Of a stretch of 64,000 bases of DNA, positions 11,755 to 21,392 are shown piece after piece (position 1 is the first letter of the stretch; every line of letters begins with the position of its first letter). Below the pieces are notes generated by a model. It was not told the origin of the DNA. It searched no databases and saw only the letters and a program-made list of their open reading frames with translations. This stretch comes from Lepiota brunneoincarnata. Its lineage: Eukaryota; Basidiomycota; Agaricomycetes; Agaricales; Agaricaceae. A program made the translations under genes and the position numbers. The stretch spans positions 496,001-560,000 of the forward strand of contig JAEBUN010000003.1 in assembly GCA_023014365.1 (NCBI GenBank), given 5' to 3'.

Positions 11755-13143
11755 TTATTGAAGGAAAACTATCCTAGGGACTGTAAAAGCATTAAGCTTA
11801 AGCGGTAAGGGCTTTTTCAAGTTGGAAAGGTTGCACAAAAGACTTTTGAGACAGATGTGCTCTTGAATAAGGAATTGGAACCTCTTTAAGTTGGCTTTGA
11901 GCAAGGGAATAGCATCAATGAAGTCCCGGCTGAGCGAATTGAGGTCGCATTTGACAGACTGAGCATCGTCACTGTGAGATTCGGACTCGTACTCGTCGCG
12001 AGAGTAAGACAGGAGGTTTTGGAGTTCCTGGAGCAAACGAGCTGCCCAGAACAAGTGTCAGAACCACTAAGCTTAGCGAACAGAAGTGAGAAATTGCCCA
12101 CCGGATAAGCCTGCGAAGGTGCGCTCATCGGAAGCAGACTCGGTACGGGCACGCTTGGTAGTATTGGCGCTGGCTTTGGCTAGAACCTGTTCAGCCCAGA
12201 CATAACAGCAGTGTTTAGTGTTCATATTGGGAACTTGACAATAGGAAAGAAGACAGACGGTGCCTTTAGACGATGAGGACTTTTTGACGGTCTCCTAAAG
12301 AGGGAGGAAGTCAGAATCAGTGGTTGGGGGGAGTGGAGCTGGCGCACCATGTCGGAGGTAGACAAACGACGCTTGCGATAAGGCGAGACTACATGAACCT
12401 CTTCGACGATAGCTTGAGAGACCTCCTCATCGACCATCATGTCCTGGAGGCGAGCGATTATCTCAGCCAATGTAATAGGTTGAGAAGCAGCTATATTACC
12501 GTGTCAGCACCGGTTGCTCGGGAGTTGGATGCACTGGTCATACTCTCAGCAAGCTCGGTATCGGTGTCTACCACAACAGCAGCAGAGACAGGGGCCTTGC
12601 GACCTTTGCGAGGCTAAGCTTATACATGAGGAGATGATTGGAGCCAAAAGAACGCTAAGCTTACGCGTTTGGGGACAGTAGAGCCTTCGGCAACGTTGGA
12701 GGAAGTAGAGCCAGTCGTGGACGATGGGTTCTGAGCCTCTTTGGTCCTGGATTTGTGGGATTCTTCAGAACGAACGCGATTAATGCGGCTACAGCATTCA
12801 GAGAGCGCCTTATAGATCGCGGGCATCTCATAAGACGAATGGTAGTTGTTTTGGTAAATTCCGTAGAGCTTGCAGATACGGAAGACGTAGTCCTGGTTGA
12901 CATGAAGCTTGATAGCCTCATTATCCTCCGATAACGCTTCAATATAAGCAGACTAGAAATGATTTAGAAACGGCGAGAGAAGCATGGAAAGAGTAGACAT
13001 ACCCCAGGGGCGTCGAACGCAAGGAGAGCCTTCTCAACGAGGGGACGAGCGACTTGGCTGTTTTGCAGGCGCTGAAGACGACCTTTGGCGTTGCTGATGA
13101 GATCGTCGAGCTCGACCTGGAGATGGGGGATAGAAGAAGCCAT
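11755..13143 (-). CDS. R1 antisense gene A: spliced 373-aa protein of unknown function
   Basis: Reading the minus strand, six exons join into one open frame: 13143-13003, 12952-12665, 12613-12544, 12490-12348, 12294-12102 and 12041-11755 (1122 nt, 373 aa plus TAA). The five introns are 50, 51, 53, 53 and 60 nt, start GTATGT, GTAAGC, GTATGA, GTGCGC and GTGGGC, and all end in AG; several have a CTGAC branch-like site. The joins restore frame exactly, which is unlikely by chance. The protein starts MASSIPHLQVEL and has heptad-like leucines near the N-terminus, a basic Ser/Thr-rich middle and a helical C-terminus. No domain was recognised. It runs opposite to pol and converges on it. Intron positions are my prediction. 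Confidence 0.75.
12614..12664 (-). other. Intron 2 of gene A bounded at both ends by the TAAGCTTAG motif
   Basis: On the minus strand this 51-nt intron begins GTAAGCTTAG and ends ATAAGCTTAG. Both splice sites therefore lie inside copies of the R1 palindrome, and removal keeps the frame in phase 0. Confidence 0.65.
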
Positions 13144-13187
13144 TTTCTTGCGAAGGGTGTCTGCTAGAATGAGGCGTCGCTCCCTCG

Positions 13188-13195
13188 CTTTTATA
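13188..13195 (-). promoter_or_regulatory. TATA-like box upstream of gene A
   Basis: TATAAAAG on the minus strand, about 45 nt upstream of the gene A start codon at 13143. The spacing would allow only a short 5' leader. Confidence 0.4.
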
Positions 13196-13418
13196 AGAAA
13201 AGGCCGTAGGCAGTGATGACGAATCATAACGAGTGGATGAAGAGCACCCTCCACCCTAAGCTTATGACCTGAGGGGCCTAGGAAACCTGTAATCTTGAGT
13301 AGCCAGCCTTCAACAGACTTGCTGAACCACAGTTGCCCTATTAGGTAACACGTCGCCAGGGTCTCGCGGTTATCAGTGTGCACAGGGATTCTGATGGAAC
13401 GGTGAGGGCACCGATTTC

Positions 13419-13438
13419 AATTTGGCTAGGGGGAGATG
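13419..13438 (+). other. Internal copy of the R1 polypurine-tract sequence
   Basis: AATTTGG-C-TAGGGGGAGATG differs by one base from the tract that abuts the 3' LTR (17167-17186). It lies between gene A and the Tc1 insertion. It could be a central tract, or mark an older element end before the gene B block was added. Confidence 0.5.
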
Positions 13439-13606
13439 GGCCCCAAGTGGCGCAAGTGGCGCTTCAGTTTTGTTTGACATGACCTTTTTCGCGGCGAACA
13501 CCGTGTACAGTACAGTAACAAAAGTTTTGCGAAAACAACAAAGACAAATAATGCATTAATCGTTAAAAATATTCACTACACTACCACAACTGCATCTAAA
13601 ATTATG

Positions 13607-14508
13607 TTAATATTTTGTATGGTGGCCCTTGGCCTCATAGACTGCCTGAGCACGATCGGGCATGCTCTTGACCAGGTCATTAATATAATTTATATCAATC
13701 ATCCTCCACTCCTCCTGAATTGCCTCCCAAAGTTTGTCAAGGTTTTGGGGGATTTCTGCTCGGTCATTTATTCTGACTTTGAGGTATCTCCATACATGTT
13801 CGATGGGATTGAGGTCTGGTGACTGAGCTGGGTGTGGAAGCTCATTGATGAGATGGGATTTGCGGAATTGTCGGGTGATCTTTGCCTGGTGGACTGGAGC
13901 TCCATCTTCCATCACCGCTACCTGCCCCCTCTCCTCTGATAAATTCCCATAAAAATCCCATAATGGTCCACTAAGGATGAGGCTAATATAATCTGCAGCC
14001 GTCCTTGCACCCTTGGGTATACGAACCAGTGGACCGAGTTTTCCATGTGCCATGCACCCCCATATCATAAGACTCTGTCTTCCAGACTTGAAAGTAGGGG
14101 TTAAACACCTTTCTGTGTACCTCTCACCAGGTCTCCTCCATACCCAAACCACCTTTGAACTCTTTCCAATCTCCACAGAAGCCTCATCTGTCCAAATCAC
14201 ATGTCTCCAGTCCTCCTCCATCCACCTCCGATATTCTCTTGCCCATACCATCCTGGCTTTGACATGGGAAGGCTTAAGAAATGGTTTCTTTGCAGAAATG
14301 TGTTGGCTAAGACCCAATTGATACCTAATGGCACGCCGGATAGTGTGGGGATGAGCAGGGGAGTCGAGAAATGTGTTTATTGTGTGGGTGATCTCGCGGA
14401 GAGTTTGGCGTCTATTTCTCTCCAGCACAATTTTGATGTGTCGCATTGCCCTGTCATCCAATAAGGAAGGTCTCCCAGACCTGGGAGCATCCTCATGTAC
14501 AGGCTAGT
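13607..14508 (-). pseudogene. Tc1/mariner (DD34E) transposase, N-terminus missing
   Basis: 284 open codons (14461-13607) contain a helix-turn-helix (HTIRRAIRYQLGL), then WTDEAS (Asp 1), VMEDGAPVH (Asp 2) and SPDLNPIEHVW (Glu). There are exactly 34 residues between the second Asp and the Glu, the Tc1 signature. Homology extends upstream in frame (about 15 codons, to 14508) with the GRPS linker between the two HTH motifs, then meets a TAG. The first HTH is missing. No terminal inverted repeat pair was found. It lacks TAAGCTTA sites, unlike the R1 sequence around it, so it is a later insertion. It would cut and paste DNA in the nucleus. Confidence 0.88.
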
Positions 14509-14826
14509 TCGGGCGTTGGGCTTGTAAGAAAAACCAGAACGGATGACCGGGTCACTATGCGTTGCGGGTCACGGCATGCTGAGATGTCAATAAACATCAC
14601 TGATAAATCAGAGAGGCATATAATGAGTATATAAGTGACTGGCAACCTAAACTAGCTTAGGAGTCCTCCCAGGAGGTCTTTAGCTTAGCTTTAGGAGATG
14701 ACAAGAAAGTCAGAAAACAGTTTAGCTTAAACTCAGTAGGAGACAAGGAACAACAAGATGACTATTGGGATGTATATACATGAAAAGATTATATACTACA
14801 TCCAAGAAGTAAACTAGGTGCAGAGA
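14509..14826. other. No gene seen between Tc1 relic and gene B
   Basis: Several TTTAGCTTA-like and CTAGGAG-like short words but no reading frame or repeat that I could assign. Confidence 0.4.
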
Positions 14827-16857
14827 TCACTCAAGGTCTTCTAGAACAGACTCCGGATCCTGAGTCATCGGGAAAGCGAGGAAGAGAAGCGATTTGAGCT
14901 CCTCGAATTCCTCGTATGTCAGGACCCCTGGAAAGTTGTTGGCGAACTCAAAGAACGCCCAGACATCTTCAAGGGAGTCGGCCATACCCATCTCTACAAA
15001 AGCCACGTCGTTACCGTCCAAGGCAGTCCTGGTAGCTTGCATCTCCTGGACGAATTGGTAAACTACATGGCGGTGGTGAAACGCCGAAGCCTCGTAAGCG
15101 ACGTGGTTCGCCTCCAGGCTGACCAAGCTCGAGGACACAACACGCGCGAACGCAGCCAGATCTAGAAAAATAAAGAGAATAAGAAAAGGGAAAAATAGTG
15201 AACAGAGAAACTTACAGTATTCACTGGTCAGTGAGGATGTGACCAGGGCATTCGCAACGCCGGCCGAAACCCAGGGATGGTCCGCGAAGGTACAAGGATA
15301 GTTGTACAAGTCGCAGCTGCGACACTTCTTACCCTTGCCCAGAGGCTCACACTCTAACTTACGAGCAGCGCAAGAAGGACACCGAGACCAAGGTGGCACG
15401 TACTGGAGCAGATGTCAAAGCCGTCAGTAAGGAACCACGAGAAAACTTGGAGAACGTACCGAAAGCTGGCTAGCTGCCAGCAGCCTAGGAAAGTCCTCAC
15501 AAAAGAGCGGGACTGGGTGCCGGTATCCATGGTCCCGAATAATTTCGGCCTCAGAGCACCGAACGCAAGCCCGGGGAACATATTTCTTTGTCCGCGTGTT
15601 GGAACTCTTCTTGGTCGAAAGGACGCGTTGTTGACATGATGGGCCAGCATGAGGGGACTCTTGAGGGATCTCCGGAACCACCGGGCTAGGCAAACGAGAA
15701 AGGACGGGGGTCGGAGAAGCTAAGAACGCATCTTGAAAAACAAAAGTCGGTTCTTGAGGGGCAGGCAAAGGCTTCAGAAGGAGCTCCAAATCTGGCGAAG
15801 GAGAAATCTCCACGGCGCTTGCAGGAGACGCGACTGGAGCGCCAGCTAAGTGAGGTGGTGATGGTGTTGGGCACCTAGGCGAAGCCAGCACATGTTGCCC
15901 ATCCAGAGAAGAGGACCAGCTAAAGATTTTGAAGAGGTCGACTTGAGAGACCTCAGGGACTGGAGAACGCGATGACAAGTTAGAACCTGCCAGGAATAAG
16001 GGGAGAGGGGGCGGCATCAATGATTTCGCCCTCTGTTTGCCTTTAAGGGCAGCTGGTATACGCACTAAAAACAGAAGTCAGCGGAAAGAACAAATATATC
16101 GTGAAAAACGACTAAGCTTACGCGTTGAAGTAGCAGAAGAGAGTACGGGGGAAGAAGGCCGGTTTGTTGAAGGGCCCGGCACCTCCAAACCTGATGCAAT
16201 ACCCAAGGGAGGGAGCACCAGCGAGTCTTCCTCATCCAGGGTGCGCAGAGAGATGGCGAGAGGGGGCAGCGACATTGAACTGGATGAAGCCTCTGTGGAT
16301 AATCCACCAGAGGGCCTGCCAACGGGGATACCTGATGAGGGTTCTGCGGAAAATCCGGCAGAGCGCTCGTCGGTTGGATTGCACAACGACGTGATGGAAA
16401 TCACGCGTCTTGGCACTGGAGCGTACAAGGGAGAGGCCAGCGGAGAAGTTGGTTCATGGGGCGGAGAGTATGGTGGAGGAGGGGTCCTTGCCACACCCAC
16501 CTGACAATTTCTGCGAGCTCCTCAAGCTCCTCGCCCTCCTCTAGCCCTCCTAGTACGCGGTGCTGGTGGTTCCCATTGAGATAGGAGGTTGCAACGCGCC
16601 GGGAGGCGAATAGTGAGACCTAAAAGTAGAGAAAACATAAGTAAAGACAACGAGAACAGGGGAAAATGCGACTTACGTTGCACGATCGATGATGAAGGCG
16701 CACCTTGGGAAGCCGTTGAGGCGTTGCTCGGCCCAGGGTAGCCTGAAAACAGGTTAAGAAAACAGAGAAAACTGTAACTCGAACTCTACTTACTGGAAGA
16801 AGAGTCCGAGTCCTCCTCGTAGCGAGCACGTTTGCTGCTGCGCGTGTTTCTGTCCAT
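14827..16857 (-). pseudogene. R1 antisense gene B: Zn2Cys6-type protein, one internal TGA
   Basis: Six exons on the minus strand: 16857-16794, 16742-16677, 16619-16122, 16064-15460, 15402-15216 and 15161-14827 (1755 nt, 584 codons plus TGA). The five introns are 51, 57, 57, 57 and 54 nt, with donors GTAAGT, GTAAGT, GTAAGC, GTACGT and GTAAGT and AG acceptors. Codon 76 is TGA (16522-16524), so the copy is broken or needs readthrough. Residues 100-380 are Pro/Ser-rich. Cys419, 422, 429, 438, 441 and 448 form CX2CX6CX8CX2CX6C, the fungal binuclear zinc-cluster spacing; the C-terminal 120 residues are acidic and helical. By family it would be a DNA-binding protein. Its target and its use to the element are unknown. 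Confidence 0.72.
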
Positions 16858-17166
16858 TGTTGATAGAAGTGGGCGTTAAAAAGTGAGTATGCAAGCAGGA
16901 TAGACGAGTAAGAAGTGAGAGGGAGAACGAAAGAGATGAAACGAGACCTTGGGACATTTAAAAGGCCCAATAACAAGATAAAAATTTAAGCTATAGCGAC
17001 AAGAAGTTGATCTATACATTTAAACTCGGTGACATGACATCATTTTGAAATAAGCTTAGCGAAAGTGTGCTACCCTCGAAGCTGGTGAACGTTCTAGACC
17101 ATAGAGCGCGTCAGAGAGACTCAGATACTGCGAATTTGAAGGAGATAATGACTGAGGACAGTCAGC
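16858..17166. other. Upstream region of gene B and 3' end of R1 interior
   Basis: AT-richer stretch with one TAAGCTTA (17051). It presumably holds the gene B promoter. No clear TATA box; a TTTTAAAT on the minus strand near 16960 is the only candidate. Confidence 0.35.
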
Positions 17167-17184
17167 AATTTGGTTAGGGGGAGA
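17167..17184 (+). other. R1 polypurine tract
   Basis: The purine run AGGGGGAGA directly abuts the TG of the 3' LTR, as needed for plus-strand priming. This fixes the LTR start at 17185. Confidence 0.8.
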
Positions 17185-18430
17185 TGATACGCCGATTTCA
17201 CGCCTATACATGAATTCCGTACTCCGGAACAATTCTCTACATAGAATCATTGGCTATATCATTAAAGAACTCTATAGAGGATTGGTACTATATCCCGTAG
17301 TAGCCAGTTCGACTGAACTAAGGATATTTGAGCCTCAGAAGTGTTCAAACCAGCTCATTATCACTAAGCTTAGTGAACCAAGCTATCAGAATGCTCTCCG
17401 GAGGGATTCAGGGCTCTACATAGCCTATCGAGTATACCCCGGTCGCATCAAGGGACCTTACGAGCAGTTTTCTGATGAACCCAAATGCGTTTAAACATAA
17501 AAGAATGTACCCAGTGGCTGTCGCAGGCATATTACGTCTATAGCGAGTTCAATAATGATGACCGGACCACGGAATGGAACATCCAACGTTCGGGAGGCAA
17601 TACCCGATGCCCAAAAACCTAGAAATATCAAAGACTCCTAATTAACGAGTGCTTTGGGGGTCCCGGCACTTCGGCATACTGCTTAACTGAGATTAATTAC
17701 AACGGATCAAGGAATTGTCCATCTGCTATACATTCCGATCATAATTGATCCGGAAACTTAACGTGCTCGCGTGGACGCAGAATAATGCAGACGAGCATGG
17801 AACACATCTGGCTGGATTGCCATTCGTTAATCAGAGAAAAACCCATAACCCAGGGTGAGGTAGAAATGCTGCCGAACCTTCCAAAATGTTCTACAGTGCC
17901 TGTAACAATTAAGCTTATTGTTTTCTATTTCATATTTACTATCTCCCGTATGTATCTAAACAATATAAATATGGTTGCACTTGTTTGTGAAGAAGAAAGA
18001 GGTCTCACCCCCACTTTCACATGCAAGTCTGCAAGCCGTGATCAAGAACAGTTTCAGAGGGCTATTTAGTGTGCGTCGTTAAGTGTGATTTCTTCGGTCG
18101 TTGACCAACCCAGAGACAGAGACAGAGACCAGAGTTCAGAGACCAGAGACCAGAGACCAGAGACCCAGCGCTTTGAATTGACAGGGATTGTCCTTTCATT
18201 GTTGCACCATACGGCTAAGATAACTTCAACGGCTGTTCGTTAACCTCTAAAAACACTACTCTCTTGAATTTTGCTGTCAGAATGCACCCCCAGAACACCC
18301 TAAAAGACAAAACTGTTCATTATCTATATCATTCCACTTGTATTAGCTTAAGCTTATCGAATTGCGGCTAAGCTTAGTGAAAACAAGCCCACTATCTATA
18401 TTAAAATCTACAAAAGTTTCTTCCTTTTCA
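17185..18430 (+). repeat. R1 3' LTR
   Basis: 1246 bp, same ends and internal order as the 5' LTR, including all four TAAGCTTA palindromes at matching positions (17365, 17910, 18349 and 18369). Differences from the 5' LTR are a few per cent by eye and mostly transitions at CpG, so insertion is not very recent. Confidence 0.9.
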
Positions 18431-19597
18431 CCGTCTGTTCACTCCCATCCGAATCCGCCCTTATTTCTACCCCACCTACGTTAGATGGAACGACCAGATC
18501 CTCGTCCGCGCAACCCGACTCCAACTGCATCCTATATCAATTCCTCATCGAAAGCGCTCTTAACACCACTGAAGACACACCGCCCCCACGCCACATACCA
18601 GGACAGACCACTCCCCCTAGTCCCGTTCCACCCGTCGCAGAAACGCCAACCGCCATCCCCGCTCCCCCGCTCGTCGCTTCCATTAGCGACTATATTAACG
18701 AAGTCGACAGTGCCTCTACCCTCGTCTTTTCGCTTCTTATCGCACCAACACCAGCAGTATCAACAGAAGTTCGTGATGGCTTCTTCCAACTCCATGAAAA
18801 CCTCCTCTGCCTCCGTGGCCTCGAACAAAGCGTTGAAAGAGTTAAAGAGGCAAACCAAAACACATTCAACCACCTGTGGGCCGACCCCACTTTCCGCCGA
18901 ATTTTCACCGAACATTGCAGCTCCACAACTGGTATACGGATTGCGCCTGCAATCCCTAGTACGATTCAACCTACGCCAACCGACAGACCAGCCCGACAAG
19001 TCCCTGTACACTCTACCCACTGACGAGTTTGACCTGAACAACCTCCAAGCCCTGTTACCCTGCCTGTTATCGTACCCCCTGCCTCTGCACCACCACCCTG
19101 AACTCGACGACAAACAGTGGATGACTTCACCCAACGAATGGAAGCCCGCCAACAGCAGGAGACCCACCCCCTACCCCAAAGACCTCCTCGACATCATACC
19201 ACCCCCACCATCACACCCCAAACTGCTACAACCCGCTCGTATGATGTTGGAAGAAATTGCTGCTTCAAATGCCATCAAATTGGCCACTGGGCACACAGCT
19301 GCCCCCGATACACCTGTTGCCACTGCAACCGCTCCGCACCAGGACATTACATGCGAGCCTGTCCCGTCTACCACCAAAACCAAAGGAATGCCGCACTCGA
19401 AAGGACGGCGCAACGCTATCCCAATACCTTTGGACAAACGTACAATATCATTGATGATGGCCAGTACAACGATTACGACTACGCCTATGATGGTTACGGC
19501 TACAACTAGGAACAACTACATCCATGATCCATACCCAACACCCGTACCCCGCCGCTTGTTAGCTTTGAAACAGAGTTCGAAGATTAGAAGGGGGTAA
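18431..19597 (+). pseudogene. G1 3' reading frame with double zinc knuckle (after chromodomain)
   Basis: The coding-like frame runs 18487-19509 and is broken by TGA at 19021, 19030 and 19099. It ends with CFKCHQIGHWAHSC (CX2CX4HX4C) and CCHCNRSAPGHYMRAC. Element B has a clear relative in the same place. Such a frame downstream of the chromodomain is not part of the standard gypsy layout; it may be an RNA-binding accessory protein. The +1 frame (18485-19597) is open for 370 codons and stops exactly at the LTR edge; see findings. Confidence 0.65.
19581..19597 (+). other. G1 polypurine tract
   Basis: AGAAGGGGGTAA directly before the LTR TG, closely matching the AAGGGGATAA tract of elements A and B. 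Confidence 0.7.
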
Positions 19598-20630
19598 TGT
19601 TACCATTTTCCCTTTCTGTCTACCCGCCCGCCTATTTTTCCATTTATTTTTACTTAAACACATGCCACCACCCACTGTCAACGCCCAGTTATATTTACTT
19701 ATCACATGTTGCCGCTCGTCTATAGTTAGTTACCCTTGGCCTGTGATTTCCGCTCATTCGCATGTGATTTTCTTCTTTATCACATGCCAGTCATCTCAGT
19801 AGTATATATAGACCTAAGTATTACTTGTAATCCTGTTAGAGCCGGTGCGGGTCAGGGACCGAGGCGGAGGGTCGGGGTGGTAACCTTGTTATAAGGTAAC
19901 CGGGGGACAGGGCGAAGTCAGTACGTAGACTTCGGGACCGAGGCGGAGTACGTCGGGCGGGGGGTTGGACTTGCGGCCTCAGTGTATGTGCTGTGCCCTC
20001 CTACTGTCCTAGTCCGTATTTCAGGAAGTCGGGGCCGAAGCAGGAACGAGGCAGAAGAGAGGAGAAGATAGAGAACAGGGAGCTGGCCCGCTGCTCGATT
20101 CGATTATCAGACTGAGGAGTACAAGCCAAGTACCTACGGTATATATACTACTGGCCTTACGAACTATGACTCGTACTGACTATGTGCGGAGCGGAGCAGA
20201 GACCGATCTAGTTACAAACGGATTACAAACGGATTACGAATGGAATGGAAATGGGTACAGGTATGGAGACTAATAACGTATCTTGACTACGGACAGGAAA
20301 TGGAGACGGGGGTATGAGACACCGAGGGCCAGGTGACCACGGCACGTGTGGAGGTGGTCGCGTGATTGGGGCAGGGGGTTGCAGTCGGAGCAGGTTGGGG
20401 CCGAGTCGGAGGGCAGAGGGTTGTTGTGTGGAACACATGTGGAGTCGAGAAGCCGAAGTTTAAATGATTAGACTCTGAGTTGGCATGGATATGACAAATC
20501 CTTAGCTTTGTCTTATTATACACAGTATTTGTTCCTGTTCTTTGGCATCGCCTTAGACTTGCTCGCACTACTCAACGGTTAACTTGTCGTTAATCGCATT
20601 GAGCCTTGCAGACGCCTAACCAGCATAACA
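19598..20630 (+). repeat. G1 3' LTR, interrupted by a solo LTR
   Basis: Starts TGTTACC after the polypurine tract and ends GCATAACA at 20630. A TATATATA box lies near 19803-19810. Removing the nested solo LTR and one target copy leaves an LTR of about 365 bp. The 5' partner is outside the window. Confidence 0.7.
19834..20496 (+). repeat. Solo LTR (TGTTAGAG...ATGACA) with target duplication AATCC
   Basis: 663 bp, TG...CA ends, flanked by perfect AATCC copies at 19829-19833 and 20497-20501. A second copy of the family lies at 39359-40022. A TATATATA box is near 20140. It sits inside the G1 LTR and is CpG-rich. Confidence 0.88.
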
Positions 20631-20753
20631 GTTCAGCCCCATCTCATGTCTGTTGGTCTGAGCTCTTGATTGGCATGCCCTGGCTTTCATTTACTCTGTG
20701 CCTCCAGAACTATGCAGCTGTGTAAGTTTGGTGACTGGACAGTAAGTAGGATC

Positions 20754-20942
20754 TTATACTTGATGGAGTGCATTGAGGTAATTGCTCCTCAGGGTTCTGT
20801 TACTAGGTTTCTTCCCAGAAGACTGGACTGGTACCCCATACTCTTTGCAGAGCTCTGCCAGCTGGTCCTTGCTATACTTTTGAAGTCTTGCCTCAGTGAG
20901 TTTTGCTATGACAGCGACTTTAGGCATAATGGTAGAAAACAA
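20754..20942 (-). pseudogene. Small SAP-like DNA-binding fragment
   Basis: 62 codons reading LQKYSKDQLAELCKEYGVPV and then a basic NRTLRSNYLNAL helix. The pattern (Leu-x-x-Leu-Cys-x-x-x-Gly/Gln, then a basic helix ending in Leu) resembles SAP domains, which bind AT-rich DNA. It has no N-terminal gene body and ends soon after, so it is a fragment. The identification is by eye and weak. Confidence 0.4.
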
Positions 20943-21388
20943 TGATTCACATATCCACCCTTACCCAGACTGCATGACTGGCCATCATGGGAATATCGGA
21001 TTAAACAATTCAGTGTATTAGTTATATACCAGACCCCATCCTCCCAATACCCCATCATGCCCCCTATCCATCCTGTCTGTCATATTCAATGCCATTATTC
21101 GCCCATTACCCTCTGGTCTGCCTTCCTCCCTGAATGTTTGTTAGCCCTGCCACCTTGTGTCCTTTGCTGCGAACTTCCCCTCCAAGACTCAAGTCCTCAT
21201 CATCACAAACCTCCAGACCGCATATCCTCCCCATCCTCCATATCTTCCACTTCAGCCATACATTCTGCTCAACCCATTGTGCTACAGCCTCATAAGATCC
21301 TGAAATCAAGTCTTGAGATATATGAAAGCATGGGGATCAGCGAGAACAAGTATACACCCATTTCCATATGTGATACTTATGCCCCCTC
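20943..21388. other. Unassigned spacer before element A
   Basis: C/T-rich, CpG-poor sequence with no frame or repeat I could recognise. Confidence 0.4.
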
Positions 21389-21392
21389 TGTT

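Larger units (their letters stand above)
3625..18430 (+). mobile_element. R1: 14.8 kb Ty3/gypsy element with two antisense accessory genes
   Basis: Bounded by two LTRs that start TGATACG and end TTTTCA. A primer-binding-like site follows the left LTR by 2 nt, and a GGGGGAGA polypurine tract abuts the right LTR. The sense strand carries gag-pol (5373-11721). The 5.4 kb between pol and the 3' LTR holds two multi-exon genes on the minus strand and a Tc1/mariner insertion. The internal part is about 12.2 kb, large for a fungal gypsy element. The flanks are CCAT on the left and CCGT on the right, so a 4-bp target duplication with one CpG transition is possible but unproven. R1 sits inside G1, so it is the younger of the two. 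Confidence 0.88.
1..20630 (+). mobile_element. Ty3/gypsy element G1 (5' end outside window), split by nested R1
   Basis: Order on the + strand is protease end, reverse transcriptase, RNase H, integrase and chromodomain (3-3585), then after R1 a zinc-knuckle 3' reading frame (18431-19509), a polypurine tract and a 3' LTR (19598-20630). This is the layout of a fungal chromovirus, and it matches elements A and B in this window, which also carry a zinc-knuckle frame after the chromodomain. The two halves are joined by that shared gene order, not by sequence seen across the junction. The copy is dead: several in-frame TGA codons and frameshifts. CpG dinucleotides are still common. Confidence 0.85.

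Noticed and set aside
3806..18376. TAAGCTTA sites as leftover HindIII linkers or an assembly artefact
   Set aside because: The flanking bases are also palindromic, the sites are at identical places in both LTRs, several are in frame within conserved pol words, and the surrounding sequence is continuous. Linkers would not give this pattern.
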